A stretch of DNA of 64,000 bases from Gymnorhina tibicen (taxonomy: Eukaryota > Chordata > Aves > Passeriformes > Artamidae): NCBI GenBank assembly GCA_013399875.1, contig VXAZ01008028.1, forward strand, positions 584,650 through 648,649, written 5' to 3'. A model generated the notes under the pieces. The model searched no databases. It had not been told where the DNA came from and was given only the letters and a program-made list of their open reading frames with translations. The stretch's first letter is position 1; each line of letters starts with the position of its first letter. Of this stretch, positions 25,398-38,305 are shown one piece after another. Made by a program: the position numbers and the translations under genes.

Positions 25398-28211
25398 CAG
25401 AAAATTTACCTTCCTTTTTAGTAATAAAACCGTAACTTTTTTTTCTGCTTCTACTTAAGGCAACATTAATCACACACCTTGCAGGAAAAAAAAATCCAAA
25501 TATTTATCCATTTCTTCTGTTTGACTCTTTTCACAGGATGAACTTGGCATTAGTAATACTAGCTCACATTTGACAAAGGCAGAGAAGTATTAAGAATCTT
25601 TGGTTTAAATTAACACATTTGCTCCCCTTACAACACAGAACTAGTGTGTTAGGTTCCAACAGTTCTTCAAAAAGTGTTCTTGAACCATGACTTCGCAAGC
25701 TTCTGCTTCTGCATCTAGGGGTCATCCTTTCACTGAAAGAATCCTATTTACAATTCCTCATCCTTGGAAACTACAATTAACCTTACCTCTGTGTTACCCT
25801 GCAGCTGCTCTTCATTTCTCTGAGAGAGAACTCTTTATTCCAGGCAGATCAACCACTGCAGCCTCCAAATGAAACAACTGACAGATTTTCCTATGGAGAG
25901 TCAAAGCTTTAGGGGGTTTTGAGCTTTTTTTAGTTTGGTTGGCTTTTTCAGGAGACTTTCCCTGCTGGTTTCACTAGAATGGCAGTGCTGTAGTAGCATC
26001 TCTACACACATTTCTCTTTCACTAAGCTTTAAATTATCTCATTATTCATCACTTTCATTAAAAGGTTTTTGCTGTTGTTCCTACGGGTGCAACACTCTTT
26101 TCCTGCACTGAGCAGAATCTTTTAGTTTTGTGAGCTACAGACACAACCAGCTCAAAGCTTGTACAATTCCACTGGATGAGAAGAGTCTCCCCTTGCCCTT
26201 GGAAAGTCCATAAACCTCCACACTATGGAGAAGGAGCTGTACCATTTTCCAGCTCTGTAATTAACACATTAAAGAGGATTGGTTTCAAACAATGCCCAGT
26301 GGAAGCCCAGCTGACATCTTCCTCAGCAATTAGTATCTGGGGTCATTAACCACCTCTCTGAACATGCCCACCAACTTCCACATGTTCACATTGTCCTGTG
26401 TCTGCATTAGTCCAGCTTCTCATCAAGTGCCTCTGAGAAATTCCTAAAAAATCTCAGAGGAATTTATCATCTAACCTTGTGTTCATTAAACCTGCTCTTC
26501 CTTTAAACATCTTACAAAAAGTTGTTCTATCTCTAGAAAAACCTGTTCAGAACAGGCCTCCTTCTGAGAGGAGCCACAGGTACCATTCCATAATTATTTG
26601 CCACTGATCAAAACAAAGGAAAAAGTAAAAATCTACAATGATAGAACTAAATGTTAAGAATAAGAACTGAACTGCTTAATTCTGCTTGGTCACTTGTTAC
26701 TGAAAACTTTCCTGATGTTAAATAAAGCACAACGCACAGATTGCCATCCACGATGATATCCACAAAGTTTTATCTTCCCCAGCTCTGTGTTCACGGGATT
26801 TGGTGTAGTTCTGTTAGTTGGAAAAAACTGAGATGTAGAACAAGAATTGCATCACCATTACATTCTCAACGGAATTAACTGAATTAAAGCTAAAAAAGCT
26901 CTGTGTTTCCTACTCAGAACAGTCCTTTATTCAAAAGGAAGGGATGCAGACAATCAGGGAACATGTGCAATTTCTAATGTAAAAGATGCCATCTAGAGCC
27001 TTTAAAGAAGGTAACTTCAAAAACAAAAAACACAAAAACAAACAAAAAAAAAGAAGTAGCTGTTTCTCCCAAAACTTACACACAACTTTGGAAAAATGTC
27101 ATCTAAAGAGAGAGATAAGGCTTCCAACACCTGACCTCTCTCTTTAATCCATTATACATTTGGACTAATCTTGGTTTTTATCTTATTTTTCCTGAGTATG
27201 CAGAGTACTGAAGACAATCCAGAAAAGAAGCAGAATTATCTCAGAGCAAGGCTCACAATTCAACATTAACCTCTTACAAAACAGTGCGAGAAGTAGAAAC
27301 TGGAATATGTAACAAAGTATTACATGGGGGGAGGGGGAACAAATTTAAAACTGGTATCATAGATTCACAGATTTTTATTTACGAGAACTTTAGAAATCAT
27401 GAAAACAAAAAATAACCAATCATTGTAACAGACTCCCCAGTCAAGGCCAAGTGAGTAAAAGCTGAAATTAAACAGGTTCTTCATAGAAATAAACAACTTT
27501 TAGAAGATTTTTAAATATGGAAAAAAATATGTATGAGCAACAGGGACCTGAGATGGATTTTTTATCCCTGCTTATTTTAAATTCAGAACTTGCTGTCTCT
27601 CAGATAAGGATTACTTTAAACAGAACTGACTTCATTAGAAGATACGGTGCGTGATATGGAGGTGATTACAGTAATCACATCTCTTCCTTCCTGCAGGACA
27701 CTGTCAACAAAAAAATTTAAAGAAAAGCCAAGGATGGGATCTGGCTTCATTTCAAAAAGTTCTGTACAGCCACGCAAACACACTGAAGGTCATTCTGCAT
27801 GCCCCAAAAAACAACCAGGTTCCCAGAAAAGTCAATTCATGAGCTCCAGCAGGAACTAAACTGCTTTTATCCAACTGAATTCCAGACCCCTTGAACTCCA
27901 GCAGTGAACACCATACAATCTACAGCACTACCTTCCATTAAGATAAGGAGCATATAGATTTAAGAGTTCCCACTAATTATAAATGTGCTGGAGTGGGTCA
28001 GACAGGCCAGTGACATCGGGAGATTTATGCTCCATGGCAACACAATTTATGGAGCTGGAAAGGCACTGGCACTGCCTGGTACTGTTTGTTTTAAACTACC
28101 CATAAAATACAGAGAGAACTGTTTGATCATAGAATGGACACGTTGGAGGTGGTTTGTTTTAAGCAATATTTCTCCAAATAGAGGGATTACTTACAGAGCT
28201 AGAGATGATAT

Positions 28212-28355
28212 ATAATCACAGAATCACAGAATGGTTTGGGTTGGAAGGGACCTTAAAGCTCATTTTGTCCCACCCCCTGCCGTGGGCAGAGACACTTCCA
28301 CTAGACCAGGTTGCTCCAAGCCCCGTCCAACCTGGCCTTGGACACCTTTCCAGAC
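28212..28355 (-). mobile_element. CR1 LINE 3' fragment
   Basis: The plus strand reads aatcacagaatcacagaatg, gtttgggttggaagggacct, ccctgccgtgggcagagaca and ccaacctggccttggacacc. Minus orientation, about 145 bases, close to the family consensus as I recall it. Confidence 0.95.
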
Positions 28356-29427
28356 AGAAAAATCACAGCCTAGTGGCAGCTGATATTTACATTCCACATA
28401 CACAGCAGTACCATAAAAACTCAGCATCACAGCAGTAAATTGTCTCACCATACCAATATTTTAAAGTTTCCTCCTTTATGTCTTATTGTGAACAAACCTA
28501 CTTTTCAAGACAGTAAATTTACTTGATTTGGCTCACATCCCTGTCTTTAATAACTCCAGTGTATGCTGCCAGCCATCACAACGATGCATGAATGTTCCTG
28601 GGCTTTAGTGGGGTATTTGCAGCAGCATTAAAGAAAACTAAGCAGATAATTCAGTAGTGACAAGTGTCATCACAGCTTCTCTTCATTGTACAGGCATGGA
28701 AAGTATCCAGAATCACCATTTGTCCCTGATCAAGGGATGTTCAGCCTTTAAGCCCGAGTTCTTTTTTGTTTTGTTCCCTGTATCCCAATACCCAGTCAAT
28801 AGGTGATTCTGCTGCCCTCACTAATCCATGGCATCCTATCACTTGTTCTGCTGCCATGTACAAATCACTCTAAGCTTATCCCTCGTGGCTGTTTTGTTGT
28901 TGTTCACTTGGTTTTAACTACGTGTTTACATCCCACTCCTTAAATTCCCTATTTGTCCTCACTAATTCCACTGTGCCATACTATTTCTTCAAAAATAATT
29001 CTTATCACTGTGGCTCCAGCTTTCTGCTGTCTGAGAGCAGACTGATGGGGCTGTTTCTCATCTACTCTATTCTATTAATGCTCCAGTTTGCAACAGGAAA
29101 TCTAATTTATTATCATCAGCCCGTATTCTTTTAATTTCTGTGTAGTACTTATAACTAAACATGTTTTTTCCCCACCTATTCCATGAAGGAATCAATCATC
29201 CCAAGGACAAGAGAGAGGTTTTTTTTATCTGAGATGTAATTGTGTTGTCCTCTTAGCTTTAATTTGCAGTCCAAGCCAACATGACCTGCAACACCTTCAG
29301 AACATAAATACCCTTCCAATAATGTTGTGCTTAACAAAGGCCCAGCATCATATTTAGTGAAACAATTCTTGCCTCAGATTTGTGTTAATCAACATTTGAA
29401 ATAGGGAGGGGGAAAAAGACAATGAAC
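28356..29427. other. Intronic stretch without recognisable features
   Basis: AT-rich DNA between a CR1 copy and the low-complexity tract. No gene or repeat identified. Confidence 0.5.
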
Positions 29428-29640
29428 AAAAAAAAAACCAAAGCCAAAACCAAACCAAACCAAACCAAAAAATCAACCAGAAAAACAACAACAAAAAGAA
29501 AAAAAAAAAAAAAAAAAANNNNNNNNNNNNNNNNNNNNNNNNNNNNNNNNNNNGAAAAAAACCCCAAACCAAAACCAACCAACCCCCAAAAAACCAAATA
29601 ATCCCCCCAAAACCCAAAAAACAAAACCCAAGAAGAAAAC
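29428..29640. repeat. A/C-rich low-complexity tract around the gap
   Basis: The plus strand consists almost only of A and C (ccaaaaccaaaccaaaccaa, accccaaaccaaaaccaacc), with a poly-A run touching the gap. The minus strand is G/T-rich. Similar to 6675-6795 and, inverted, to 36690-36890. Confidence 0.88.
29519..29553. other. Assembly gap (35 N)
   Basis: Thirty-five unknown bases immediately after a poly-A run in low-complexity DNA. The true length and content may differ from the number of N. Confidence 1.
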
Positions 29641-30995
29641 CTACTGGCAAACCAAATTTGGAGTTTTTTCATTTTCATCAGTCAACTGTCATATACAAGG
29701 ATTGCCACCAGCTAGAACTTCTACAGTCACTGTTCCAGAAATTTTCAGAATTTTTTTTTTAATTTATCTGCTGATATTTATGGTATGACCACAAGTGAAG
29801 ACAAGAGAGTTCAATAAATTATTGTCCAGTCTAGACTCCATCTGCACCTGGTAGCAGAATGAGAGAATTTCTCAGATTCATCACCGTGACTTTAACTGGG
29901 CCGTGGGTCAACCCCTACTTTGACCCACATCTACTCGTAGCTTTTCTTTCAATTAAGTGAACCAAAAACACTACAAGGGCTTTGAATTAGTAAACCTAGA
30001 TTTTATTAGAACACAGCTCAGCCACTACAATCAAGAGAATTCAGGAAGATGGAATCACAATGAAAGGGATTTTTGAACAAATGCATCTCCTTTGAACTGT
30101 GGCCTTCCAGGGCTGAGCTCTTCCTTTGGCTCTGCTCTCAGCTCTAGCCCTTTGAGGAGGTTTGTTGGGTAGCAACGTATTTTGCCATGGCTTTGAAAGC
30201 CTGAAAAAGTCAATTTCCACGCCTGTTACAGCACATGGCCAGGATACCTGTTTGGATGTCTGTTCACTGCTCTTCAGAAGGCATCAGGTTTCTGGGAATG
30301 CTACAGGTTCCATTCTCCCTTCTCAAGCTGCCTCCCTGATCCACCATACACAAAGAATTCAAACTATAGATAGTCCAACACTTATTATTTTCCTTTACCT
30401 TCATGTCCTTTCCCTATCCTCTTATGTTTCCAGGAAACCTAGCTACTGACAATAAATTAACTGATCTCAGGACTGAATATTACTGAAATGCCAAACGCCA
30501 GCCCACAGAATTTAATCATTTACCTGCTCCTCCCTTCTTTCCTTCCAAACAAACAAGAACCACAGAGCAGGATTGCTATGAGGTTCTTACAATGGCAGTG
30601 AAAAAGATAGATTAAATTTAACTTTGATAGATGCAAAGTGATAAAAACCAGGAAGGACCAGGATCCTGCCTGCATACATAACCATGGACTCTGAATTGGT
30701 TATTAAAACCCAGGAATGCAATCTGTGAGTTATAATAGCTTTCTGTAAATGCCAGCTTAACACAGAGCAGCAACAAAAATAAAGTGAGGAATTATTCTAA
30801 AAGGGAACGAGAACAAACCAGAAAACACCATTATGCCATTATAAATCCATATCATTAATATAATTTAGCCATCACTTTGCTACAAAGAATATTGCAGAAC
30901 AGAGGAATACAGTGACAACAAGGGCAGTCAAGGACTTACAGGAAAAACTAAAGAGATTAAAAAGTCTTCATAGTGCAGAGCAAAAGAAAACCTAA
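29641..30995. other. Intronic stretch without recognisable features
   Basis: AT-rich DNA; no gene, RNA or repeat family identified. Confidence 0.5.
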
Positions 30996-31211
30996 AATCA
31001 TAGAAACATAGAATATCTTGAACTGGAAGGCACCCACAAGGATCACCAAGCCAAACTCCTGGCCCTGCACAGACACCCCAACAATCCCACCCTGTGCATC
31101 CCTGGGAGCAGTGTCCAAACGCTCCTGGAGCTCTGGCAGCCTTGGGGCCGTGCCCATTCCCTGGGGAGCCTGGGCAGTGCCCCACCACCCTCTGGGGGAA
31201 GAACCTTTACC
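30996..31211 (-). mobile_element. CR1 LINE 3' fragment, same subfamily as 1-211
   Basis: The plus strand starts aatcatagaaacatagaata and runs through tcctggccctgcacagacac, ctcctggagctctggcag and ccattccctggggagcctgg to cctctgggggaagaac. It is the reverse complement of the left-edge copy over its length. Confidence 0.9.
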
Positions 31212-32240
31212 TAATAATAATAACAACTTGTAGTGCCATGGATAAAATTAAACAACCTTTTTCTTTTGTCTTTCCCAGTGGAACAAAAATTAACAAAACC
31301 CTTTTGAAGTTATCCGGAAAGGTTTGGGAACTCCTAAACTATCATAGTGTACTACAGATGTGAGAAGTTTCCATCAGCTCATAAAATACCTCAATTCATT
31401 CATGAAAGGGAACAGAAAGGGAAAAATCCACAAAACAAACAAAAAATCCCTAACAGACTGCCCTGAAGCTGCTGAGCTCGAGGCTGCCTGAGGCTCGGAG
31501 AGAACTCCAGGAAGCCTACCAGGGAGTGCTTTCCTGCCCTTTTACTCAGAGGCATCAACCACTTCATCCCCTCACTAAATGGAGTGTAAAACTGCTGACA
31601 CCCCAGCCTACTGCCTACCCTGGTATAGAGAGCAAGACAAATCACTTGGAGACAATCTCCAGCAGATAAGGAAACCTCCAGGGTAGAGAGATCGGGCCAG
31701 CTCTTAGGAGTGAGATACATCTACTCCTTTTCCTCTTCCCGTGTGATAAAGCGAGCAGGGCATGTGGTGCCAGGCTGTTAGAGCAGGAATAGCTTCGCCC
31801 CGACAGGGAGGATCAGGAACCAAGTAAGCGAGCGGATCTGAGGGGAAACACAGAGATGACAGCTCCAATTTGCCTTTCAAGCATCAGCAGCCTCATTTAC
31901 TAAAAGAGGCGCACAGAGCAACCACTGAGCTTAGCACAGAGGCACTCATGAAAATTACTTCATATCATAGACCCACGATGTTCCTGGAAGTGAGGAGTCA
32001 CTACTGAGAAGGGCAGGCACAGAAAGAAACTCAAGGGTTGAAGTGGTGGTGACATTTTCTCCTCCAGTATCCACAAGGCAGAGACACAGTTGTTCTGTTA
32101 ATGTTCTCACACTCAGACAACTCTCCATGGGCTATTGGTGCCAAAAGGGATAGAAAACACATCAGAGAAAAAGGATTATACACATTCTATATGATCTATT
32201 TATCAGGTAGAAAGAGGAGCCTTTTTTCATCTTCTAATAC
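31212..32240. other. Intronic stretch without recognisable features
   Basis: Mixed composition, with a slightly GC-richer part near 31.45-31.7 kb whose open frame (31400-31720, minus) resembles nothing I know. Confidence 0.5.
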
Positions 32241-32490
32241 AGAATAGATAAGGCTGGAAAAGACCTCCAAGATCATCAAGTCCAACCTCTATCACCTAAA
32301 CCATATTAAGTGCCACATACACTCATTTTCTGAGCAGCCCCAGGGATGGTGACCCCGCCACTGCCCTGGGCAGCCCCTTCCAACGCTTGACCACTCTTTC
32401 AGTGAAGAATTTTTTCCTAATATCCAACCTGAACCTCCCCTGGTGTAACTTGAAGCCATTTCCCATTGTTCCATTGTGCCTCCTGACAGC
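32241..32490 (-). mobile_element. CR1 LINE 3' fragment
   Basis: aaggctggaaaagacctcca, agatcatcaagtccaacctc, cactgccctgggcagcccct, tcctaatatccaacctgaac and cctcccctggtg on the plus strand; minus orientation. It serves as an intact reference for the CR1 interrupted at 46326/47545. Confidence 0.93.
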
Positions 32491-35288
32491 AAGGAAATAC
32501 AAAAACCACCTGTTAGCCCCTTTCAGGTTGATCAGCTCCTTACTGGCATTTTAGTTTCACAGGGAAAAAAGTCGTATTAAACCAAATATTCACAATTTCT
32601 TCTGCACCTCTTCCCTTCCCTAGCCCCTCAACAGTTCATGCATTCCCAAAAGCAGCAACACACATTTAAATCCTCTATACTACTTTTAATCCATGATGAT
32701 CTTGCACAATTACTTAATTGTAAGATAGCAGCTAATGAGGACATTCAAAAGAAAGTGAACTCATTTCAAGAAATAGGATTCTATTTAACAGCACTTAATT
32801 ACTTCCTCAGATCACAGAAAGGAAATCAAACATTCCTACCAGCAATTAATTTTTTTTCATATAATCAGAGCCAACTCAACTGAAACCAGATATTAATAAG
32901 AAAATAGTTGCCTCTTGAAACTTTAATTTAATTCCAAACATATAAAATACACTACAATCAAAAATATATCAATAAAACTACTGTTCTGTTTCTACCATCA
33001 CAAAAAAATTCCTAAACTCTCAGAGTGGGCAAAAAAATTAATTATGTATGAGGTCATAGTATGAAACCCCAGGTACTGAACTTCCATTACTTTGAAATTC
33101 CCAGTTAGATACAAATTTGGGAACATCACCACAGGGCTGCCCTCATAAGGAAACTTCTGAGCAAGGACTGGTAATAACTGATAAAAATTTTGGAAGAAAA
33201 AATTAGTTCTATGTAATTCCACTAGTTTATTGCAAGTAAGCAAAGTAAATTAAAATATTAACTGAAGATGAATCTTAGCTATGCAAGTCTTGCAACAAAA
33301 TCTTTGACAACAATGAGCACTTTCAATCAAATCCATAAATGAACCTAACCTATTAACATATGCCAGATCCAAGCCCTGTTATACAGGTTATTACTGAATC
33401 AGACAAAATGCTCACCCCAGAAATCCACCATTATCTTGCCTACATCTATATGGCAAAAGTTGTATACACAAACACAGGTCTGAAATCTACAACTACACGG
33501 GGTAATTTAAGGTAGTATTTGCTGAAGATTACAGTACTGGAAATTAGATTTATGGGTCAGAGGCTTTTGCCAGGAATATCGCAGCAATACGTATGTGTGC
33601 ATTATTTTAAACTAAGACAACTCAGCTTATTCTTCCTACAAAAAAAATAATGAAAAGTACAAATTATAAAGAGCTTAACATTTTATTTCTGTTGCCACTG
33701 AAATCTCGCACTCAAACCCTATGTTCAAGCAGACCAAGTAATGCCATTACTGTAAATACTTCATGTTATCAGACACGTTGATAGCACTGATTTGGCATCG
33801 TTTATGCCATATCCTAGGCTTTGCTCTCATTTGTACTCATCTCAGGACAAAGGCAGCACCGCCTCTGAGAATGGGGTGACCTAAAGGGAGCAGAGCTTCA
33901 GCATTCATCTTCACTGGTGTCACCTTTAGCATTTCCTATACAATGCGCTTCAGACTGGGAGCCACAAACTTATCTCTTCCCATTAATATTTTCGATGCTC
34001 TGTATTTCGTTTCAAAACACAGTGTTCATGCCTGAGAAGAAAGCACGAAATCAGAAGAGATTATTTTGTGGAATTAATTTTGATCCTGTCATCAGTGAGA
34101 CAAGTGCATAAGAGGAGGGAGAAAATGATAATTTCTTAAATGTTCTTGATACAATCAGTATCAAGTAATCACCACTGCTGTTTCTGACTCTTATTCAGAG
34201 TTATTTATCCATCATCCATTGTTCCATTCTCTCAGAATGCCTTAAGATAATGTTTCATTTTACCAGCCAGAGACAGAGGAATGAAAAGTAGCTCCGTTAT
34301 CCCAGGCAGATAAAAGCAATACCCTGTGTGGACCCAGTCACTTCGAGTTCCATTAAAATAAACGTAATTAATTTAAATGTAGCCTTTTCAGGAGAAGCTT
34401 TGTACACAGTTGACCTTGCTCCCTGAAACAATCTTCTGCACCGTCCTGTCTGAACCACACAAATTGTCTCCTTTGTCACTTCACTGCACTGTGGCTGTGA
34501 TTTTTCCTTTTCATATCCTGTCCTTATCAGCTGCAAAACTACGAACACATCTCATCAATTATACTGTCTCAACGGTGTAATTTTGTACGGTTGTAAACTG
34601 CAGCTAAAATTATAGCTAAAAATGTATGGAAACCCACAGTTATATACTAAATATTTAATCTGCCTTCTTGGGAGATAATTTAAATATATTTATATGGCTG
34701 AAAAATTGTTGTTGATTTAGGAATTATTCAGTTTTTTGCCTTATTCTTACTCTCCCCAAACACAAAACAAACAAATAAAAAGTACGTGTACTTTTAAGTG
34801 AAGTAGGAAATTCAAGTTATTCCTTCCAGGTAAAAGGACAGAAAAGCATTTATAGTTCTTCCTGAAATTAAAAAGCTCCGTTTGACAAGTTACTCTAAAT
34901 TTCCACATTCATGACAGAAGAACATCATATACGGATAAATTTTATTAGGAACACGAAAGTGAACAAGCCAACTTTCTAACATAGGAGACACTTCAACATT
35001 TTTATGCTTTTCATTGTTAAACAAGAAGGAGCCCTAATTTGTTTATCAGCAGTTATAAACTCTCTACCTCCTTCTCAAAAGTGACAATTACTGAAGTGTT
35101 TAAATAAAAAATTGCACATAACTGGTTTGAAATCATATATATATGTATAAAATGTATATAAATAAATATCTATTTTCATGCATAATTCTGCATTTTGCAT
35201 TCAAAATCAGAAACTCCCTAGGACTGCTGGATGAGGAAATGTCAAAGTCACTTCAATTCTATTTCAAAGTCTATTTTAATTCAAAGTT

Positions 35289-35580
35289 TTGGGACGTTCC
35301 AGGCATTGCCCGCCTTTCCCACTGCCCACTCCCAGCTTCCCAGTGCCTCCAGGACTTCCAGCCAGCACTGAGAGTGCCACAGCCCATTTCCAGTCTCACC
35401 TCAGAGTCCCTCAGAGTTTTCAACCCCCACAGTGCAGGCTGGAATGGGATTTGGCCCAGGGTTTTTTCATGGAGCTCACGGAGAGCCCGACACTGCACGC
35501 TGCTGATCCCACAGAACACTGCAGCATCCAGCCTGAATCCCAAAAATCTGAATCATGGCTCCTGCTTACAAAAACCTGAT
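35289..35580. other. Unassigned GC-richer island
   Basis: About 290 bases, clearly richer in G+C than the flanks, are open in long frames on both strands (178 codons on plus, 90 on minus). The peptides resemble no family I know. It lacks CR1 and LTR hallmarks. It may be an old repeat or a processed-transcript relic. Confidence 0.3.
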
Positions 35581-36689
35581 GAGTTTTTCATGCATTCGCC
35601 TGCAAGTTACCATTTCCTATTATGCAACATTAGGCATGAGTGGTTAATTAGTTTTTCCCATATGCCAGCACAAATGTAAATTCCAATTATTAGCAGTGTT
35701 AGCTTACACAAATTACCTTTAAATCCAATATTTGCATATCTTCTGGTCTGCACAGCCTCCTCCAGAAAACAGCATTTATGTTTTGGAAGATTTTATTAGT
35801 TCTATGAAGAGATCCGTGTTTCCTGATATTTAACCAAGTATTTAAATTGTCATTTGCGTCACCAAGGTCTCCTCTGCTCCAGCTGAAACACTACACAGTT
35901 TGAACCAGCTCACATATAGTAACTGAAGGGCACAACAAAGTTGTTTCAAATGGAACATTATTCCTGCTCAGCGCGCCACTAAAACTCACGAACCTGAGAG
36001 TGCTGGATGGAACTTCCAGATAAGGCTGAACGGCACTTCCAATTTCACTGAAATGAAACAAAAGGCAGAGCATTCTCCCACTCAAATCACTGAAATCTCC
36101 ATTTACTGAACTCTTATTCTTCCCTCCTTTATCAGGACAATAAGGAACTACATTTGATTAATGACTCCACCACAGGACACAGTGAAATCCTCCAGGCACA
36201 GAACACACATTTGCCTTCATACCGGTGCCACGCTTTGATTTTTTAAGCAGCTACTTTTCTTACAACCTGGGTAGAAACTCCACAAGTAATTAAGGCAGTT
36301 CATACATGACAAAACGCTCAAAACTAGATTATAAGCAAAATACAGAGCCAGGTTCTCAAATGAATATTTACTTTGGAAGGTACAATGGGAAGGGAAAAAG
36401 TAGTTAAAATACGCCAGCAACTCTCGAAACGCTAAACAAAAAGCGAAGTTCCCACTGACAGCAACATTATGATCCTCGAGATTTTTCATGAAAGGTGTGG
36501 GGGAGAAAAAAAAGCTAAATTTCATAAAATAATAAGCAGAACAAATCAAGGTATAATGCATATATTTCACTTAGGACTCTGGTTTTATAAAGCACTTCAG
36601 CTTTGCTTCATGCTGTGTAACTCCCACAGAAACTTCCAAGTCATTTTCTTGCACTGCAGAAAAATGCATTAATTTTTCCCATTAATATT

Positions 36690-36890
36690 TTTGCTGGGTT
36701 TGGTCAGTTTCAGGTTTGTTTGGTTTGCGGTTTGTTTTTTTGTTTTGGGGGGGGTGGTTTTTTTGGTTTTGTTGTTGGTTTGGGGCTTTTGGGGGGGTTA
36801 GTTTTGGTTTGGGTTTTTTAAGGTTTTTTTCAGTTTGTTGCAGTTTTTTGTTTGTTTTGGTTTGGTTTTTGGCTTTGTTCTTGTTTTCCT
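36690..36890. repeat. G/T-rich low-complexity tract
   Basis: The plus strand is nearly all G and T, with G runs at 36747-36754 (8), 36782-36785 (4), 36791-36797 (7) and 36811-36813 (3). It is inverted relative to the A/C-rich tracts at 6.7 and 29.5 kb. Confidence 0.88.
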
Positions 36891-38305
36891 TTGCTATCTA
36901 TGGAAACCTAAGACTTGGATATCAAGGAGACATCTGAGCAAGGTTTTGGGTGGAAAGAGTTTCAGTATCTGCCACGGATACACAGATGTTTACTCATGCC
37001 AGAATGTGAGAATGGCATTCCCTCTGTAACACAAAGGAAGCAATCATCTGAAGAAAGGACCACACAGAAGACAACCTTGTACCCAAGGAAACAGGAACAG
37101 CAGAGTATCTCATTCTTCACACCAGATTACACAAGCAGTTACAAATTCTAAAGGAAGTATGCTAAAAGGGCTACTTTCCACTAAAAGAGAAAGGGTATGA
37201 TTTTATGAGCCCAGTATTATGTTTTCATTCATAAAATCTGGGAACAGGGCCAGACCTGGCTGCATACATTCCATTTGACCTTTCAGGAACATTTATTTCA
37301 GTGCAGAACCTCCACACTAATACGAAACTTTGAATTACACCACTAAGGCCAGTCACAGATCCCACCTCCCAGCGAAGCTGAAGTTATTTATAAAATCCTT
37401 CTGGGATCATAACCCGTAAAGTATCCGTCCCACAGATCACACCAGTGAGCCTGGCTGTCTACAGAAAGTGACAGTTCTGGATGCCAGTGATGCAATTCAC
37501 TAAATTGTGTTGATTAACAGGGAATCTTGCAATGATGGTAGTGACTGCTACAAGAAAATAGCTCCACTTTTCTATGACTCTTCAGCTCAACAGTGCCCAA
37601 ATTTTTCAGCCAAGAAGAACATTAGCTTACCCTGTTAGTATGAGGTGGCTGCAACTACAGCAAGATGAAGGCAACCTACACATGGATGGAAGTCATTACA
37701 GCCAGAAATAAAATAAATGGTGGTGATTGCAGAGCTTACAACTCTACAGTGCCCAAAGGGAAAGATGAGTCCAGGATCCCGCATCCTAACCAAAGCCAGA
37801 AGCTTGCAGGGAGCTGTTACTATCAGAACACCGACACCTCACACTCACCTTCTCTTCCCCTCAGAGACCTTTTGAGAGCCAGCCCTACCACAGGTAATTT
37901 TCCATCTGGGTGTGTGTTATATTGGAGTAGAAGCCACAAAATTTTGTTTCAAATGCTTCCTCGGCCTAATTTTTTTTTAGTAACTTCAAGATGCCACCTC
38001 ATCTGTGCCATTCTCTTTCCCTGCAACAGATAAACAGTGTTTCCAGTTCGCCAAAGGACAGAATAAATAAAACTGGTTTTATTTATATTCAATGTTACGG
38101 TTTCAGCTATACAGGTATTGTGTTATGCAAGAAAAGAGAACATCTATTACATTTACAATGAAACTTTGGTGTACTCAAAGTAAGAGGACTTGGTCGTTGA
38201 AGTGACTGAAACCTCATTAATTCAAAAAATAAAGGAGGACTCTATTAGCATTACTTTTCATTACGTATCAGACTTTTTAAATACCTAAAAATTTTTAAAC
38301 TCAAC

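Larger units (their letters stand above)
19351..28211. other. Large intronic stretch without CR1
   Basis: Nearly 9 kb, AT-rich, with a TA-rich run at 23266-23313 and a 20-base perfect tandem duplication at 25358-25397. Slightly GC-richer islands near 22.65-22.85 and 24.0-24.5 kb carry overlapping open frames on both strands, with no recognisable protein. Confidence 0.5.
32491..38305. other. Large intronic stretch without CR1
   Basis: About 5.8 kb. It contains a GC-richer island at 35289-35580 of unknown origin and the G/T-rich tract at 36690-36890. The rest is AT-rich, with no gene recognised. Confidence 0.5.

Noticed and set aside
29428..29640. Possible interstitial telomeric repeat (A/C-rich with CCC runs)
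   Set aside because: There is no regular CCCTAA/TTAGGG unit and T is nearly absent from the tract; it is irregular low complexity.
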